Notes: a model not told the origin generated them from the sequence alone. A stretch of DNA of 64,000 nt from CBDAMZ01 sp965197375 (GCA_965197375.1 CBDAMZ010000008.1:1-64000); one strand, 5' to 3'; numbered from the stretch's first letter, positions 1 through 9,460 are shown. A program made the numbers and translations.

Positions 1-310
1 AGAGGTGAAATTGCAGCTCGCCGGTGGCGATGGTCGAAATATTCCGCCAGGTTAGGACTTCGCGACCCGTGAGCATACGATGGCCGGCGTCGAGGTGGAC
101 GTCAATCGAATAGTTCGCGTTGCGGGGCGACGTTGTGGACGGTGACCGGGTGCGTATCGTCTCCGTTTCGGTCCGGGAGGGCTCTGGGGAAGAATCGGTA
201 TTGGGTTGCGTCGATGTCAGAGGGACCGCGACGGCCAACACACTCAAACCCGCGGCCACCGTCAGAAGTCGTAGCCTACGTGAGCGACCTCGCTGGTTGG
301 GTATGGGCAT
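1..310 (-). CDS. M1-family aminopeptidase-like protein, N-terminal part only
   Basis: The frame runs off the left edge of the window, so only about 103 N-terminal residues are visible and the zinc motif lies outside. It begins with a basic stretch and a hydrophobic segment (residues about 12-30, a signal peptide or anchor), then a Ser/Thr/Pro-rich linker. From about residue 68 it reads YSIDVHLD, then LTGREVLTWRN, the usual first beta-strands of secreted M1 (gluzincin) peptidases. Inference: an envelope peptidase. The upstream cupin gene on the same strand ends 17 bp before it. The start ATG is chosen because it precedes the signal-like segment; no strong ribosome binding site is evident. Confidence 0.6.
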   Translation of the reverse strand, partial: MPIPNQRGRSRRLRLLTVAAGLSVLAVAVPLTSTQPNTDSSPEPSRTETETIRTRSPSTTSPRNANYSIDVHLDAGHRMLTGREVLTWRNISTIATGELQFHL

Positions 311-327
311 CGCGCCATCACCAAGGC

Positions 328-606
328 CTATCGGTAATCCTCCCGTACCGGATGGAAGACGTCGATGAATCGACAGTTAGTGAGTGCACGCCCAGAGTGC
401 AAGGCGTTGGATGGCACGACAGCTACTGACTCGGCCTGTAAGCGCTTGGTACGGCCGTCGATCGTCATCTCGAACTCCCCTTCCAAGAGGTTGGAGACTT
501 GCTCATGTGGATGGGAGTGTTCGGGCAGCCGCGCGCCGGCCTTGACGTCCCAGTGGACGATCGTCACGGTTCCGGCGTGGATGAAGCGGCCATGAAATCC
601 AGGCAT
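328..606 (-). CDS. Small single-domain cupin protein
   Basis: A 92-residue protein with one cupin barrel. The first metal-binding motif is visible around residues 26-46 (LPEHSHPHEQVSNLLEGEFE, the H-x-H-x(n)-E pattern) and the second around His69 followed by a beta-rich end. Such small cupins are metal-binding sensors or enzymes of varied function, and the substrate cannot be named here. It lies between the broken PQQ dehydrogenase and the M1 peptidase on the same strand. Length is normal for the family. Family assignment is firm and function unknown. Confidence 0.75.
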   Translation of the reverse strand: MPGFHGRFIHAGTVTIVHWDVKAGARLPEHSHPHEQVSNLLEGEFEMTIDGRTKRLQAESVAVVPSNALHSGRALTNCRFIDVFHPVREDYR

Positions 607-713
607 CTGTTCGCGCTGTGGCGAGCGTCTTAGGGTCGATGAAAGCCACTACGCGTCCTACAGGCCTACAGTCCCGCCCTACGACAGGTTAGGCAATTGG
701 GTTCTAGTTTGCG

Positions 714-2362
714 TTATTTATCCAGCCCAAATGTGAACACGACGTTCCCCGCCGCGACCGTCACGTACTGCTGTCCATCGACGGCGTAGCTAATCGGCGC
801 CGCGTGGACGCGTCCCCCAACGGAGATGTGCCAGAGCTCTTGGCCGCTACTAGCGTCGAGCGCGGTAGAGGTACCCATCCACGCTGCCACTGAAGACCAG
901 GTCGCCAGCTGTGGTCAGGACACCGGCGGTCGAACGCGGCTGGATGAGGTACTCCCAACGGCGGTCCCCCGTCTGTGGGTCGATGGCGCGGATCGCGCTC
1001 TGATACGCCTCCTGCGGCAGAATGTTTTCGCCGCCTCCGCCAGTGAATCGGTCGCCCTCAACATAGTCCTCATCGCGCTTGAAGTACTTCTGCTCGCCAT
1101 CGTACGCATTTACGTAGAAGAGCCCCGTTCGAGGGCTGTAGGCTGGTGACCACCAGTTGGTTCCGCCGCCTATCGATGGAGCCACCACAATCCCTTCCTC
1201 GGTTGGAAACATGTCCGGCACGCGGATTGGCCGGCCGTTTTCGTCCAGACCTTCCGCCCACGTCTGTTTCGCGTACGGCTTCCCGATTAGGAATTCTCCG
1301 GTCTCACGGTCGAGTGTGTAGTAGAAGGCGTTTCGGTTCGCCCACATCATTACTTTGCGCGGCTCGCCGTTGAACTTGATGTCGGCGAGGACCGGGATTT
1401 GGATCGCGTCCCAGTCGTGGACGTCGTGCGGCGTGAACTGAAAGTACCACTTCATCTCGCCGGTGTCGGCGTCCCAGTGCTAGCGCCGAGTCGGCGTACA
1501 GGTTGTCTCCAAGTCTAACGTCGCCATTCCAGTCTGGACCCGGGTTGCCCGTGCCCCAGTAGACCAGGTTGAGCTCCGGATCGTAGGAGCCGGTGAGCCA
1601 AGTCGGCGAGCCGCCCGTACGCCAAGAATCGCCGGCCCACGTGCGGTTGTCTGGATGATCCGGGCCAGGGATCGTGTAAGCGCGCCACTCCCGCCGTCCG
1701 GTTTTGGCGTTGTACGCATCGAGGAAGCCGCGAATGCCGAACTCGCCGCCGGCGATCCCGGTGACCACCTTGTCCTTCACGATGAGCGGCGCGGCAGTTT
1801 TACTGTAACCGGCCGCGTGATTCGCCACCTCGCTGCTCCAAAGTAGGTTTCCGGTCCTGGCGTCGATGGCGACCAAGTGGGCATCGAGCGTACTCATGTA
1901 AAGCGTTTCATCAAGAATGGCCACGCCGCGGTTGTTCCGACCGCAGCAGATCCGAAGATCGTCGGGGAGCTCATGCTCGTAGCGCCAATACTGGCGTCCC
2001 GTCTTGGCGTCAACCGCAACGACGTTACTCGGAGCCTCGGTGATAAACATCACCCCGTCGACGACCAAAGGGGTCGTCTCGGCACGATCGATTTCAGGGA
2101 TCTGATACGCCCACTTCAACTCCAGCTGGCCCACGTTTCGTGTGTGGATTTGATCGAGCCGGCTGTAGCGCTGGCTGTCGAACGTGCCTGAGTACATGAG
2201 CCAGTTGTGTGGCTCCTGGTCAGCATTTAGCAGCCTTTCCCACGTCACTGGGGTGAACGATGGCGCCATACCAGCTGATTCGGACGACTGATCCTGACCG
2301 GCTACCAACTGGATAGACGCGAAAAGTGTAATAACGATGAGCGCGATCCACTTTTCCATCAA
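714..2362 (-). pseudogene. PQQ-dependent alcohol dehydrogenase (methanol/ethanol quinoprotein family), broken by two frameshifts
   Basis: Three consecutive frames together encode one quinoprotein of about 548 residues: a signal peptide, then beta-propeller repeats such as VVAVDAKTGRQYW and LVAIDARTGNLLW. The vicinal cysteine pair of this family is present (ICCGRNNRG, near residue 141), as is the TGNPGPDWNGD segment. The first frame is lost near 1475, where a run of three C on the plus strand has one base too many and the protein resumes as DADTGEMKWYF. The second shift is near 864 and the frame resumes as ALDASSGQELW through to VVFTFGLDK. Both shifts are single-base gains. It would oxidise alcohols in the periplasm and pass electrons to the adjacent cytochrome c, whose stop overlaps this start. 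It could be a decayed gene or an assembly error. Confidence 0.85.
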
Positions 2363-3213
2363 CTTTCCCTCCGCAGCGAGAAGAGGTAGGCGACCAGGTC
2401 GTCCACTTCGCTCGCGGTCAGCGTCCGTTCGTAATTTGGCATGGTCGAGGTTTCGATCCGCTCGTAAGAACGAATCTCGCTTTTCGAGAACGACCAGAGG
2501 TTTTCATCTTTGTCGATGATCCGGATCGTAAACGTGTCCTCGTTCATACGGAGCCCTTCGACGACCGACCCGTCCGCCCGGGTAATTTTCATGGTCCACC
2601 AGCGCGGTTCAACCTCCTTGCTCGGATCCGTGAGGTCCGTCCGCATCTCGTCCGGGGATCTGTCGGAGTAGGATGTCTGGCCATCTCGAACCGCTACAGA
2701 TCTCCGGTTGCCGACAGTCGAGAGGTCAGGGCCGAGCCGGCCCCCTTGACCGTTGACCATGTGGCAACTCGCGCAGTTCCCTTTCTCGTTGAACACTTGC
2801 TGCCCGGCCGTCGCGTTCCCTGGTAGATCGACGTTCTCCTGGTCCACGTGCAGCGAGGACAGGTACGCAACGATCTGCCAAACGGTCTGATCCGTGGCGT
2901 TGGGGTTGATGCCAATCATTGCGGTGCCATCGATGCCGTTACGGATGACTCTGAAGATGCCAGCATCGTTACCGGCGTGTTGGAACCTTCCTGTCGTCAG
3001 GTCGGGCGCGGCCGTTTCGTCGTTTCCTCTCGCGTCTCGGCCATGGCAGCGTCCACATTGCGCGCGGAAGAACCGCTGACCCATCCGGACGTCGACCAGC
3101 GTGGTGTAGGGATTGCCCGGTTCCTGCGCGTCCGGTGCGGTTGCCAAGCCGGTTACGACGAGGCAGGCGACGAACAACGTCTGAATGAGATCAACCGATA
3201 GACTCCTGCGCAT
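2359..3213 (-). CDS. Dihaem c-type cytochrome, partner of the PQQ dehydrogenase
   Basis: This 284-residue exported protein has an N-terminal signal peptide (to about residue 30) and two haem c attachment motifs, CGRCH near residue 53 and CASCH near residue 147. The C-terminal part carries a beta-rich insert (residues about 205-255) before a last helical segment. It overlaps the start of the downstream quinoprotein by 4 bp (ATGA), the arrangement expected for translational coupling. By family knowledge it takes electrons from the reduced PQQ enzyme and feeds the respiratory chain in the periplasm. The cytochrome is intact while its partner carries two frameshifts. Confidence 0.85.
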   Translation of the reverse strand: MRRSLSVDLIQTLFVACLVVTGLATAPDAQEPGNPYTTLVDVRMGQRFFRAQCGRCHGRDARGNDETAAPDLTTGRFQHAGNDAGIFRVIRNGIDGTAMIGINPNATDQTVWQIVAYLSSLHVDQENVDLPGNATAGQQVFNEKGNCASCHMVNGQGGRLGPDLSTVGNRRSVAVRDGQTSYSDRSPDEMRTDLTDPSKEVEPRWWTMKITRADGSVVEGLRMNEDTFTIRIIDKDENLWSFSKSEIRSYERIETSTMPNYERTLTASEVDDLVAYLFSLRRES

Positions 3214-3405
3214 GGTGAAACCTCACTTCTCTGACTAAGGCCCTACTCCACGAGCCCCAGATCCTATGACACACCCAACGGCCCGTAGGCCGCTGCCTCC
3301 GAGCCGATCATAGTCGCTTTCACCGAGCGAGTATCATTTCACTGTCAGTCCTTGATGCAGGCGACCGTCTCGCTGATTATCGATGATAGGCACGTAGCTC
3401 GGCGC

Positions 3406-3651
3406 CTAGAACCCAGCGACTACGGAGAGGATCAAACTTCTGAGTATCCGGACCGCGATGAACAAGATCAACGGGGAGAAGTCAATACCGCTCAAAGGTG
3501 GCAACACTCGCCGGATGGGCATCAGAAGCGGTTCGGTCGCTGAGCGGAGGAAATTCGCGATCGGGTTCGCTGGCGGCAGTTGAATCCAGGAAGCGATGAC
3601 CGCGCCGAGGATGACGATGGAGTACAGGTTGAGCAGTTGAACCAGGATCAC
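3406..3651 (-). CDS. YggT family integral membrane protein
   Basis: An 81-residue protein with two hydrophobic segments (residues about 5-22 and 60-78) separated by the family signature around residues 37-55 (EPLLMPIRRVLPPLSGID followed by FSPLI). YggT proteins are small inner-membrane proteins often near proC and linked to osmotic tolerance or cell-division factors; the molecular role is not settled. Here proC lies about 1 kb away on the other strand, with an MBL hydrolase between. The start is a GTG with only a weak ribosome binding site. Length matches a one-repeat family member. Confidence 0.8.
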   Translation of the reverse strand: MILVQLLNLYSIVILGAVIASWIQLPPANPIANFLRSATEPLLMPIRRVLPPLSGIDFSPLILFIAVRILRSLILSVVAGF

Positions 3652-3717
3652 GTTACGGGCGTCGCGCTTCGGAATAGATGCAACGAATTATCTGGGACAG
3701 CCTAAGCGGTTAGTCCT

Positions 3718-4584
3718 CTACATTCCCTCTTGGATTTCGTCGTAGAAATCTGGGAGGCTCCGACGCACGAACAGGCCTTCCGGGTTCAGCGGCCAGTTGA
3801 TGTCGTCCGTCTGTAGTTGGTTCACGACGTCGTCCTTTGCCACGCCCTGCCGGATTAGTTGCGACATCCGTGTCCGCAAGGTAACAAAGCGATCTCGGAA
3901 AATTTGCACGTCGCCTCTCTTCATCACCGGGCCGTGTCCTGGGATGACCGTGTCGAAATCGAGTGCTAAGATTCTGTCGAGCGTGTCGATCCACTCCTTA
4001 CTGTTACCGCCGCTATCATAGTCGATGAACGGGGTGCTCTCAACAAAGAGATCACCGGTATGAATGGTCCGCAGGTCCGGGAAGATGATAACCGCATCGC
4101 CGTTGGTGTGACCGCGTCCCAGATGGTGCGCTCGGACCTCCACACCGCCAAGGAAAATCGCGGCCCGATCGCTAAAGATGATTTTCGGCGGCGCGAGGTG
4201 ATCGTTCCGCACCATGTTCACTCGTACGTTGCGATGCGAGATGATCTGAGCATGCCGCGATATGAGCAGGTTACCACCCATGTGGTCGCCGTGGTGATGG
4301 GTTCCAAGCACGTACGTGATCGGCCGATCGGTCACGCTGTGCACTCGCTGCATAATTTCGGCGTGGTTGCGCTCGAACTTGTCGTCGACCAGGATCACGC
4401 CCTCTGTCGTGACCCGAGCTGCCACATTGCCGCCGCTGCCCGTGATGACGTAGAGGCCGTTCTTGGCCTGCCAAATCTCGAGCGGCTGCGCTTGGCTGCC
4501 CGCTACCTTTCCGGCAGCCGCAGCGAGGACGACGACGAGGATCAACAGCGTAATAATCTTCAGCTCCCGCGTAAGCTCCTCCAC
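3718..4584 (-). CDS. Secreted or membrane-anchored MBL-fold metallo-hydrolase
   Basis: A metallo-beta-lactamase-fold protein. The zinc motif THHHGDH occurs shortly after the first third, followed by a conserved GRGHTNGDAVI segment (third metal ligand) and VIPGHGPVM (last ligand). I take the GTG at 4584 as start: AAGGAGAG lies about 9 bases upstream, and it directly precedes a hydrophobic signal segment (IITLLILVVVLAAAAG). The frame stays open for another 36 codons upstream, but these look non-coding. Family members include lactonases, beta-lactamases and quinoprotein-relay-type hydrolases, so the substrate is unknown. It is divergent from proC. Confidence 0.8.
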   Translation of the reverse strand: MEELTRELKIITLLILVVVLAAAAGKVAGSQAQPLEIWQAKNGLYVITGSGGNVAARVTTEGVILVDDKFERNHAEIMQRVHSVTDRPITYVLGTHHHGDHMGGNLLISRHAQIISHRNVRVNMVRNDHLAPPKIIFSDRAAIFLGGVEVRAHHLGRGHTNGDAVIIFPDLRTIHTGDLFVESTPFIDYDSGGNSKEWIDTLDRILALDFDTVIPGHGPVMKRGDVQIFRDRFVTLRTRMSQLIRQGVAKDDVVNQLQTDDINWPLNPEGLFVRRSLPDFYDEIQEGM

Positions 4585-4732
4585 ACCGCGTGTTCTCTCC
4601 TTGCCCTCCGGCCTGGGCTTGCACCACGAGATACTAGACCTGTGCCGGCGTGTCCCTTCCTGCAGCAACACGCCGCGCCCATCATAGAACATAATTGTGA
4701 GGCGGGCCTTCCACTAGGCCCAAGGGGCGACC

Positions 4733-5623
4733 GTGAAGACAACCGATGCACTGAAAAACCTCCACCTGACGTTCATTGGCGCGGGCGCGATGGGCTCGGC
4801 GATAATCGGCGGCTTGCTGTCGCGCCACCAGCTCGCACCAGGTCACATCACGGCCAGCGATCGCCATCGAGAGCGCCTGCACGAGGTTCGCGAGAAGTTT
4901 CAGATCAACACCACGCTGGACAATCTCACCGCTGCGCGCAAGGGACAGGTCGTCGTGCTGGCCGTGAAACCGCAGGTCCTGCCGGCCGTTTTTGCCGACC
5001 TGCACAGTCAGATCAAGCCGGGCGCGCTCGTGGTCTCGATCGTAGCTGGCGCTACAATCGATGCGATCACCACGGGGCTGAATCACCGCGGTATCGTGCG
5101 GACGATGCCGAACACACCGGCGCAGGTGGGCGAGGGAATGACCGTTTGGACCGCGACGCCTGAGGTCTCCGACGCCCAGCACGCGCAAGCCGAGGCCATC
5201 ATCGAGGCCCTTGGGCATCAGCTTTTCGTCGATGACGAAACCTTCCTTGACATGGCCACCGCCATTAGCGGCACCGGTCCGTCGTACGTGTTCCTTCTGA
5301 TGGAGGCGCTGATTGATGCCGCGGTGCACCTCGGTTTCTCGCGAGCCGATGCGCGCCAGCTCGTGATCCAAACAATCCGCGGGTCGGCTATTTTCGCAGA
5401 GCAGTCGACCGTGCATCCCGCCGAGATGCGTAATCTGGTGACCTCACCAGGCGGCACGAGTGCCGAGGCGCTATATCAACTCGAGAAAGGAAGCTTCCGG
5501 ACGGTGATCTCCAAAGCGGTGCTGGCTGCTTATAAGAGGAGTGTGGCTCTGGGTGAGCTCAACACGAAGCGGGTGAATAAGCGGGCACCGACCCGCAAGC
5601 CAGCGCGCCGGACAGAGACTTGA
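4733..5623 (+). CDS. proC: Pyrroline-5-carboxylate reductase
   Basis: ProC catalyses the last step of proline synthesis, the NAD(P)H reduction of 1-pyrroline-5-carboxylate, in the cytoplasm. The protein has the N-terminal Rossmann motif FIGAGAMGSAIIGGLL, the VVLAVKPQVLP segment, RTMPNTPAQVGEG and the C-terminal family signature around residues 225-250 (VTSPGGTSAEAL). At 296 residues it is slightly longer than usual because of a basic tail rich in Lys/Arg (last 20 residues). The start is GTG just after a GGGGCGACC stretch. It is followed 24 bp later by the antiporter gene on the same strand. Confidence 0.93.
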   Translation: MKTTDALKNLHLTFIGAGAMGSAIIGGLLSRHQLAPGHITASDRHRERLHEVREKFQINTTLDNLTAARKGQVVVLAVKPQVLPAVFADLHSQIKPGALVVSIVAGATIDAITTGLNHRGIVRTMPNTPAQVGEGMTVWTATPEVSDAQHAQAEAIIEALGHQLFVDDETFLDMATAISGTGPSYVFLLMEALIDAAVHLGFSRADARQLVIQTIRGSAIFAEQSTVHPAEMRNLVTSPGGTSAEALYQLEKGSFRTVISKAVLAAYKRSVALGELNTKRVNKRAPTRKPARRTET

Positions 5624-5647
5624 CCGACCGTTTAGATCGGTATCTAG

Positions 5648-6901
5648 ATGACCGTCGGGTCCATCTTTAATCTCGTCGCGCTACTCGTCACGCTCGCGGC
5701 GATGTTCGGCTACATCAATCACCGCTGGCTTAAACTTCCCCACACGATAGGCCTCGTCATCATCGCGCTGGTCGTGTCGGTCCTGATGCTGCTCGCCGAC
5801 GCGGCGTTTCCCGCTCTCGGGCTCGAGGCAACCGTCCGGCAAACGCTCACCGATATCGACTTCGAAGAAACCCTGATGAAGGGGCTCCTCAGCTTTCTGC
5901 TATTTGCGGGCGCCCTGCACGTCGACCTTGATGCGCTGCTCAGGCGGCGCTGGGCCATCTCGACGCTAGCAACAGTTGGCATCGCCGTCTCCACGCTCAT
6001 CGTCGCGTTCCTGACGTTTTATGGTTTCGGCGCGCTCGGCGTCGACGTGCCGCTAGCGTATTGCCTAGTCTTCGGGGCGCTGATCTCGCCGACGGATCCT
6101 GTGGCCGTCATGAGCATCCTCAAAGGGGCGCGAGTTCCCGAAACCCTCGAGGCCAAGATTGTAGGGGAGAGCCTCTTTAACGACGGCGTTGGCGTCGTCC
6201 TATTCACGGTCCTGGTCGCGATAGCGGCTGGCGGAGAGCCCAGCAAGGCCACGCTGACCGGCGCAGCCGAGTTGCTGGCCCTGGAAGCGATCGGCGGGGT
6301 CGGGTTCGGTCTCGCCACGGGGTACTCGGCCTATCGCGCTATGAAGACGCTCGATGAACACAATCTCGAGGTGCTGATCACACTCTCACTTGTCATGGCC
6401 ACCTACGCGCTGGCGTCCGCGTTGCACGTGTCGGGTCCACTCGCGGTCGTCGTGGCCGGATTGTTCATTGGGAATCACGGCAAGCGGTTCGCTATGAGCG
6501 CGAAGACGCGCCAGCGCGTCGAGACGTTCTGGTCGCTCGTTGACGAAGCGCTGAACTCGTTGTTATTCCTGGCCATCGGATTCGAGGTCATTGCTATCAC
6601 GATCGCCGGGCCAGTGGTTGCCACGGCCGCCTTGGCGATCCCCATTGTCTTGCTCGCGCGGTGGGTGAGCGTGGCAGGCCCGATCACATTGCTTGGCCTG
6701 CGCCGTGAGTTCACGCGGGGCGCGATCCCGGTCCTGGCGTGGGGTGGATTACGCGGGGGTATCTCGGTCGCCCTGGCGCTCTCGCTGCCGGAGAGCCCGG
6801 TAAAACCGGTTCTCCTGGCGGCCACCTACGCGGTGGTGGTCTTCTCTATCATCGTGCAGGGCCTGACCATCGAACGGGTCGTGCGCGCCGTCGTCCGTTG
6901 A
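5648..6901 (+). CDS. CPA1-family sodium/proton antiporter (NhaP type)
   Basis: A 417-residue inner-membrane protein with about 12 hydrophobic segments. It shows the CPA1 signatures ISPTDPVAVMSILK (the unwound TDP helix) and GESLFNDGVGVVLF (the Asn-Asp ion-binding pair), and the conserved GGLRGGISVALALSLP helix near the C-terminus. It exchanges Na+ (or K+) for protons. There is no long cytoplasmic C-terminal regulatory domain. It follows proC closely and may be co-transcribed with it. A second, unrelated antiporter (NhaC) lies at 14.5-16 kb. Confidence 0.9.
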   Translation: MTVGSIFNLVALLVTLAAMFGYINHRWLKLPHTIGLVIIALVVSVLMLLADAAFPALGLEATVRQTLTDIDFEETLMKGLLSFLLFAGALHVDLDALLRRRWAISTLATVGIAVSTLIVAFLTFYGFGALGVDVPLAYCLVFGALISPTDPVAVMSILKGARVPETLEAKIVGESLFNDGVGVVLFTVLVAIAAGGEPSKATLTGAAELLALEAIGGVGFGLATGYSAYRAMKTLDEHNLEVLITLSLVMATYALASALHVSGPLAVVVAGLFIGNHGKRFAMSAKTRQRVETFWSLVDEALNSLLFLAIGFEVIAITIAGPVVATAALAIPIVLLARWVSVAGPITLLGLRREFTRGAIPVLAWGGLRGGISVALALSLPESPVKPVLLAATYAVVVFSIIVQGLTIERVVRAVVR

Positions 6902-7030
6902 CCACTGGCTGGCGTGGGTCTCCCGACTACGCGCTCAGGCACCGGGTTGCCACCACCCAAACATTCCCGTGGTGAGGAGTGCATGGGCGAGTCCGCCGAA
7001 AATCGATTACAGGTCGCGATCCAGAACCGC

Positions 7031-7132
7031 TTAATACCAGATGAAGTTTTGGAGCCGCACCAGGGCCCCCCAGTTGGTGAAGGCTGTGGCGCCGACGAGT
7101 GGAGCCAGCTGGGAAAGCTGCTGCGTTATAGC
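7031..7132 (-). pseudogene. Possible out-of-frame C-terminal tail of the PAP2 protein
   Basis: This short frame has no start codon and begins where the PAP2 frame ends. It encodes about 33 residues, hydrophobic and tryptophan-bearing (LAPLVGATAFTNW, then VRLQNFIWY), and stops at 7031. Joining it to the PAP2 gene needs one base change in length. I do not recognise the tail as a named domain; the reading as a continuation is an inference from position, orientation and composition. Confidence 0.35.
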
Positions 7133-7953
7133 CTAAACCCCACCCACCACGTCGCGACGCCGATTAGCCCGCCGAGGATGCTATCGATCGCGTAGTGATA
7201 GCGTCCCATGACGGTTACCACTACGATGCTGATCGCGATCGCTAAGACTGTCAGGCCGGTCCAGGTATCGGCGACGAGCACGGCCAGCGCGGCAGCCACC
7301 GCGGTTGAGGCATGCCCGCTCGGGAACGTGTTCGCCTGCACGCTCCCGCGATCCAGCACTACGGCGTTGATCCGCCGCAAGCGCAGACCACGACGGTCGA
7401 GTAGGTTTACTGTTTCCACGCTCCGCGGCGGCCGTGTCTGAATCCAGGGGAGCACACCGTAGCAGCCGAACCCGGCGAGGAGCACCGCCGTCCAGAAGCG
7501 GTCAGCGTCAGCCCGCGGTTCAAGCCACCAGAAAAGGCCGAAGCTCAGCGGCACGAGGAAGAAGGCTATGAGGTACGTGAGCTCGAGGCATTCGAGAACT
7601 ACACGAGGTCCTCGTGACAGGAGGTCATCCAGTTTGGTGAACTGGAACAGCCAGCGGTCAAACGCCAACAGGCGTTCCTCGGTCGCCCGCATTGGCCGAC
7701 GGAAGAAAAGCCCTGTGAGCCAGTAGCCCTCGAGTAAGTAGATGACTGGCAGCCAGTCGCGTGCCATCTGCAAGATTGGCGAGAGCCGAAGCTGTGACAG
7801 CATGAACACCAGGCCGGCACACACCAGGCTGACGAGCAAAACCCGGCCGAGCTGTCGACGTCTCAGCGGGAAGAGACACGCGAGGACGATGAGATAGGCG
7901 AAGAACCCACAGACGATCCACTCGCTGATTCGCATGGCGTGGGGCGCACTCAT
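7126..7953 (-). CDS. PAP2-superfamily membrane phosphatase, C-terminus probably frameshifted
   Basis: A membrane protein with several hydrophobic helices and the PAP2 acid-phosphatase motifs in its last third: FPSGHAS (motif with catalytic His) and GRYHYAIDSILG (third motif). Such enzymes dephosphorylate lipid phosphates such as phosphatidic acid or undecaprenyl pyrophosphate at the membrane face. I use the ATG at 7953, ahead of the first helix; an in-frame extension to 8031 overlaps the neighbour and looks spurious. The frame stops at 7126, yet the next frame continues from about 7132 to 7031 with a membrane-like tail (ITQQLSQLAPLVG, then LQNFIWY). A one-base deletion near 7130 may therefore have shortened the protein by about 34 residues. 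Confidence 0.8.
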   Translation of the reverse strand: MSAPHAMRISEWIVCGFFAYLIVLACLFPLRRRQLGRVLLVSLVCAGLVFMLSQLRLSPILQMARDWLPVIYLLEGYWLTGLFFRRPMRATEERLLAFDRWLFQFTKLDDLLSRGPRVVLECLELTYLIAFFLVPLSFGLFWWLEPRADADRFWTAVLLAGFGCYGVLPWIQTRPPRSVETVNLLDRRGLRLRRINAVVLDRGSVQANTFPSGHASTAVAAALAVLVADTWTGLTVLAIAISIVVVTVMGRYHYAIDSILGGLIGVATWWVGFRL

Positions 7954-7966
7954 TTTCGCACAGACC

Positions 7967-9319
7967 CTACTCAACCGCGAGCGAGTGCGCGTTGGGCTCT
8001 GTGGCCAGGGCTGGCTCGGCTCGCAGCACACCGAGGCATGGCGGCAGTAGCCACAACGTGCCCAGGATCCGTCCCACCAAGATCGCTACGGCCGCTGCGA
8101 CGGCACCGATTACGTCGAGTCCGTGGGTGCCGATGATCAATATCGCGGCCACGCCTGCCACTTCCAGCGCGGTGGACCAGGTAATCGGACGTGTCCGTTT
8201 GGCATGTGAGAGGATCGCGCGCTGGAGATGCAGCGCCACTGGATAGTGCGGGGAACACGGCCAGGATGCGCGTCGGCAACAGCGCAAAGTTTGCCAGCTC
8301 CACGCTGAGGCCGGAGACGTCGTGGAACCAGACGACGGCAAGGGGCGTGTACGCAATCGTGACGAGGCTAGCGGTTGCTACCAGGGCCAGCAGCGCTGCG
8401 AAGTTGCGAATGGGCACCACTTGCTCCCGGCGGGAGCCCAACAGCGCGATTGTCACTTCTAGGTAGGAAAGACCAAGGGCTCGAAAGATAAACGTCAGGC
8501 CGTGGATCACCGGTAGCACGGCCAGTGACTCCAGGGCGAACCGGCTCTGGCCCATGAAGAGGGTCACTAGCGGTTGTACCGACAGTGCCAGGAACGAAGT
8601 CAGCGCAGCGGGACGTAGAAGTTGGCAATGGCCGCCAGCCGAAGGCTGGCCAGGCGCTCAGGGGCACGTCCCCGCCGCAGGAGCTCCTGCACAATGCCCC
8701 GCGTCATCCAGCGGCTCGCGAAAGCTTCTGCGATGACGCCGGCGGACAGCGCCACCGCTCCCACGTGGGCGCCGGCCAGCGGTGTGAACTGATACACCAG
8801 CAACGCCGTGATTGACATGACCGCCAAACGAATCACCGTGCCGTAGGCGACGCGCCGCGTCAGGTTGTGGCGAATCAGCAGCCCCTGGCGAAAGCGGCGG
8901 TACCCAATGGCAGGAGACCAGGGCAGCAGCAGTGCGAGTCCGTCGCGCGTGAGCCGGGCGACGTCGTCTGGTAGCACGAGCAGATCCCGCGCCAGCAGGT
9001 CGAACACCGGCGGAGCGAGTACGACGAGCTGCGCGAGCGTGAGTGCGGCACTTAGCCCATAGGCGAACCGCCGCAGCGCCTGGTAGCTCGGCCGGTCTTC
9101 AACCAGAGCGGTCGAGGCCCCCATCAACATGATGACCGGCGATTCGATGATGACGGCAACGGCGAACGTCACCCCGAACGCCGCGAGATTCACTGTGGGG
9201 CTCGGGAGGCGGGCGATAATGGCGGCCAGATACGGTCCTTCGGCGGCCATCATTAGCCAGGCGCCCGCTAGGGGGATCCAGAACGTGAGGATTCGTTGGT
9301 AGGAAAGTCTCGCCGTCAT
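7967..9319 (-). pseudogene. MATE/ANKH-like polytopic membrane transporter, interrupted by two frameshifts
   Basis: Three frame segments join into one membrane protein of about 450 residues with roughly 12 hydrophobic helices. The first (9319 to about 8605) starts MTARLSYQRILTFWIPLAG and ends at a TGA directly after NFYVPL; the next frame continues LTSFLALSVQPLVTLFMGQS without loss of homology, so one base is missing there. A second shift near 8245 returns to the original frame (ALHLQRAILSHAKRTRP to the stop at 7967). The overall look is of the MOP flippase superfamily (MATE or progressive-ankylosis type), but the substrate is unknown. It lies directly upstream of PAP2 on the same strand. The two shifts compensate each other across about 360 bp. 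Confidence 0.65.
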
Positions 9320-9435
9320 CCGTAATTCGTGTCTCGTCCGGTCCGGGAACCTTCTGGCCAGCCGCCGGAATCTAACCCTTGTCGCGGTCGCTCACCGTGC
9401 CTACCCACGAGGCGGTTAGTCTCAAGATGCTTACG

Positions 9436-9457
9436 AAAATGAGATCGGTCTCATTTT
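9436..9457. promoter_or_regulatory. Perfect inverted repeat upstream of the flavin operon promoter
   Basis: AAAATGAGA and TCTCATTTT form a 9-bp perfect inverted repeat around a 4-base centre (TCGG), followed by more T. It ends 3 bp before the -35 hexamer of the plus-strand promoter. It can be an operator sharing TGAGA/TCTCA half-sites with the site at 9503, or a bidirectional intrinsic terminator because of its T-run. The shared half-sites favour an operator role. Confidence 0.5.
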
Positions 9458-9460
9458 TTA

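Noticed and set aside
4060..5163. Long plus-strand frame of 367 codons
   Set aside because: It runs antisense to the MBL hydrolase and then out of frame through proC; no motif, and both overlapped genes are well supported.
8600..8602. TGA in the transporter as selenocysteine
   Set aside because: The next frame continues the homology without a gap, which shows a frameshift instead of a recoded codon.
9436..9457. Simple intrinsic terminator
   Set aside because: No gene ends near enough on the plus strand and the half-sites recur around the promoter; kept as a possible second role only.
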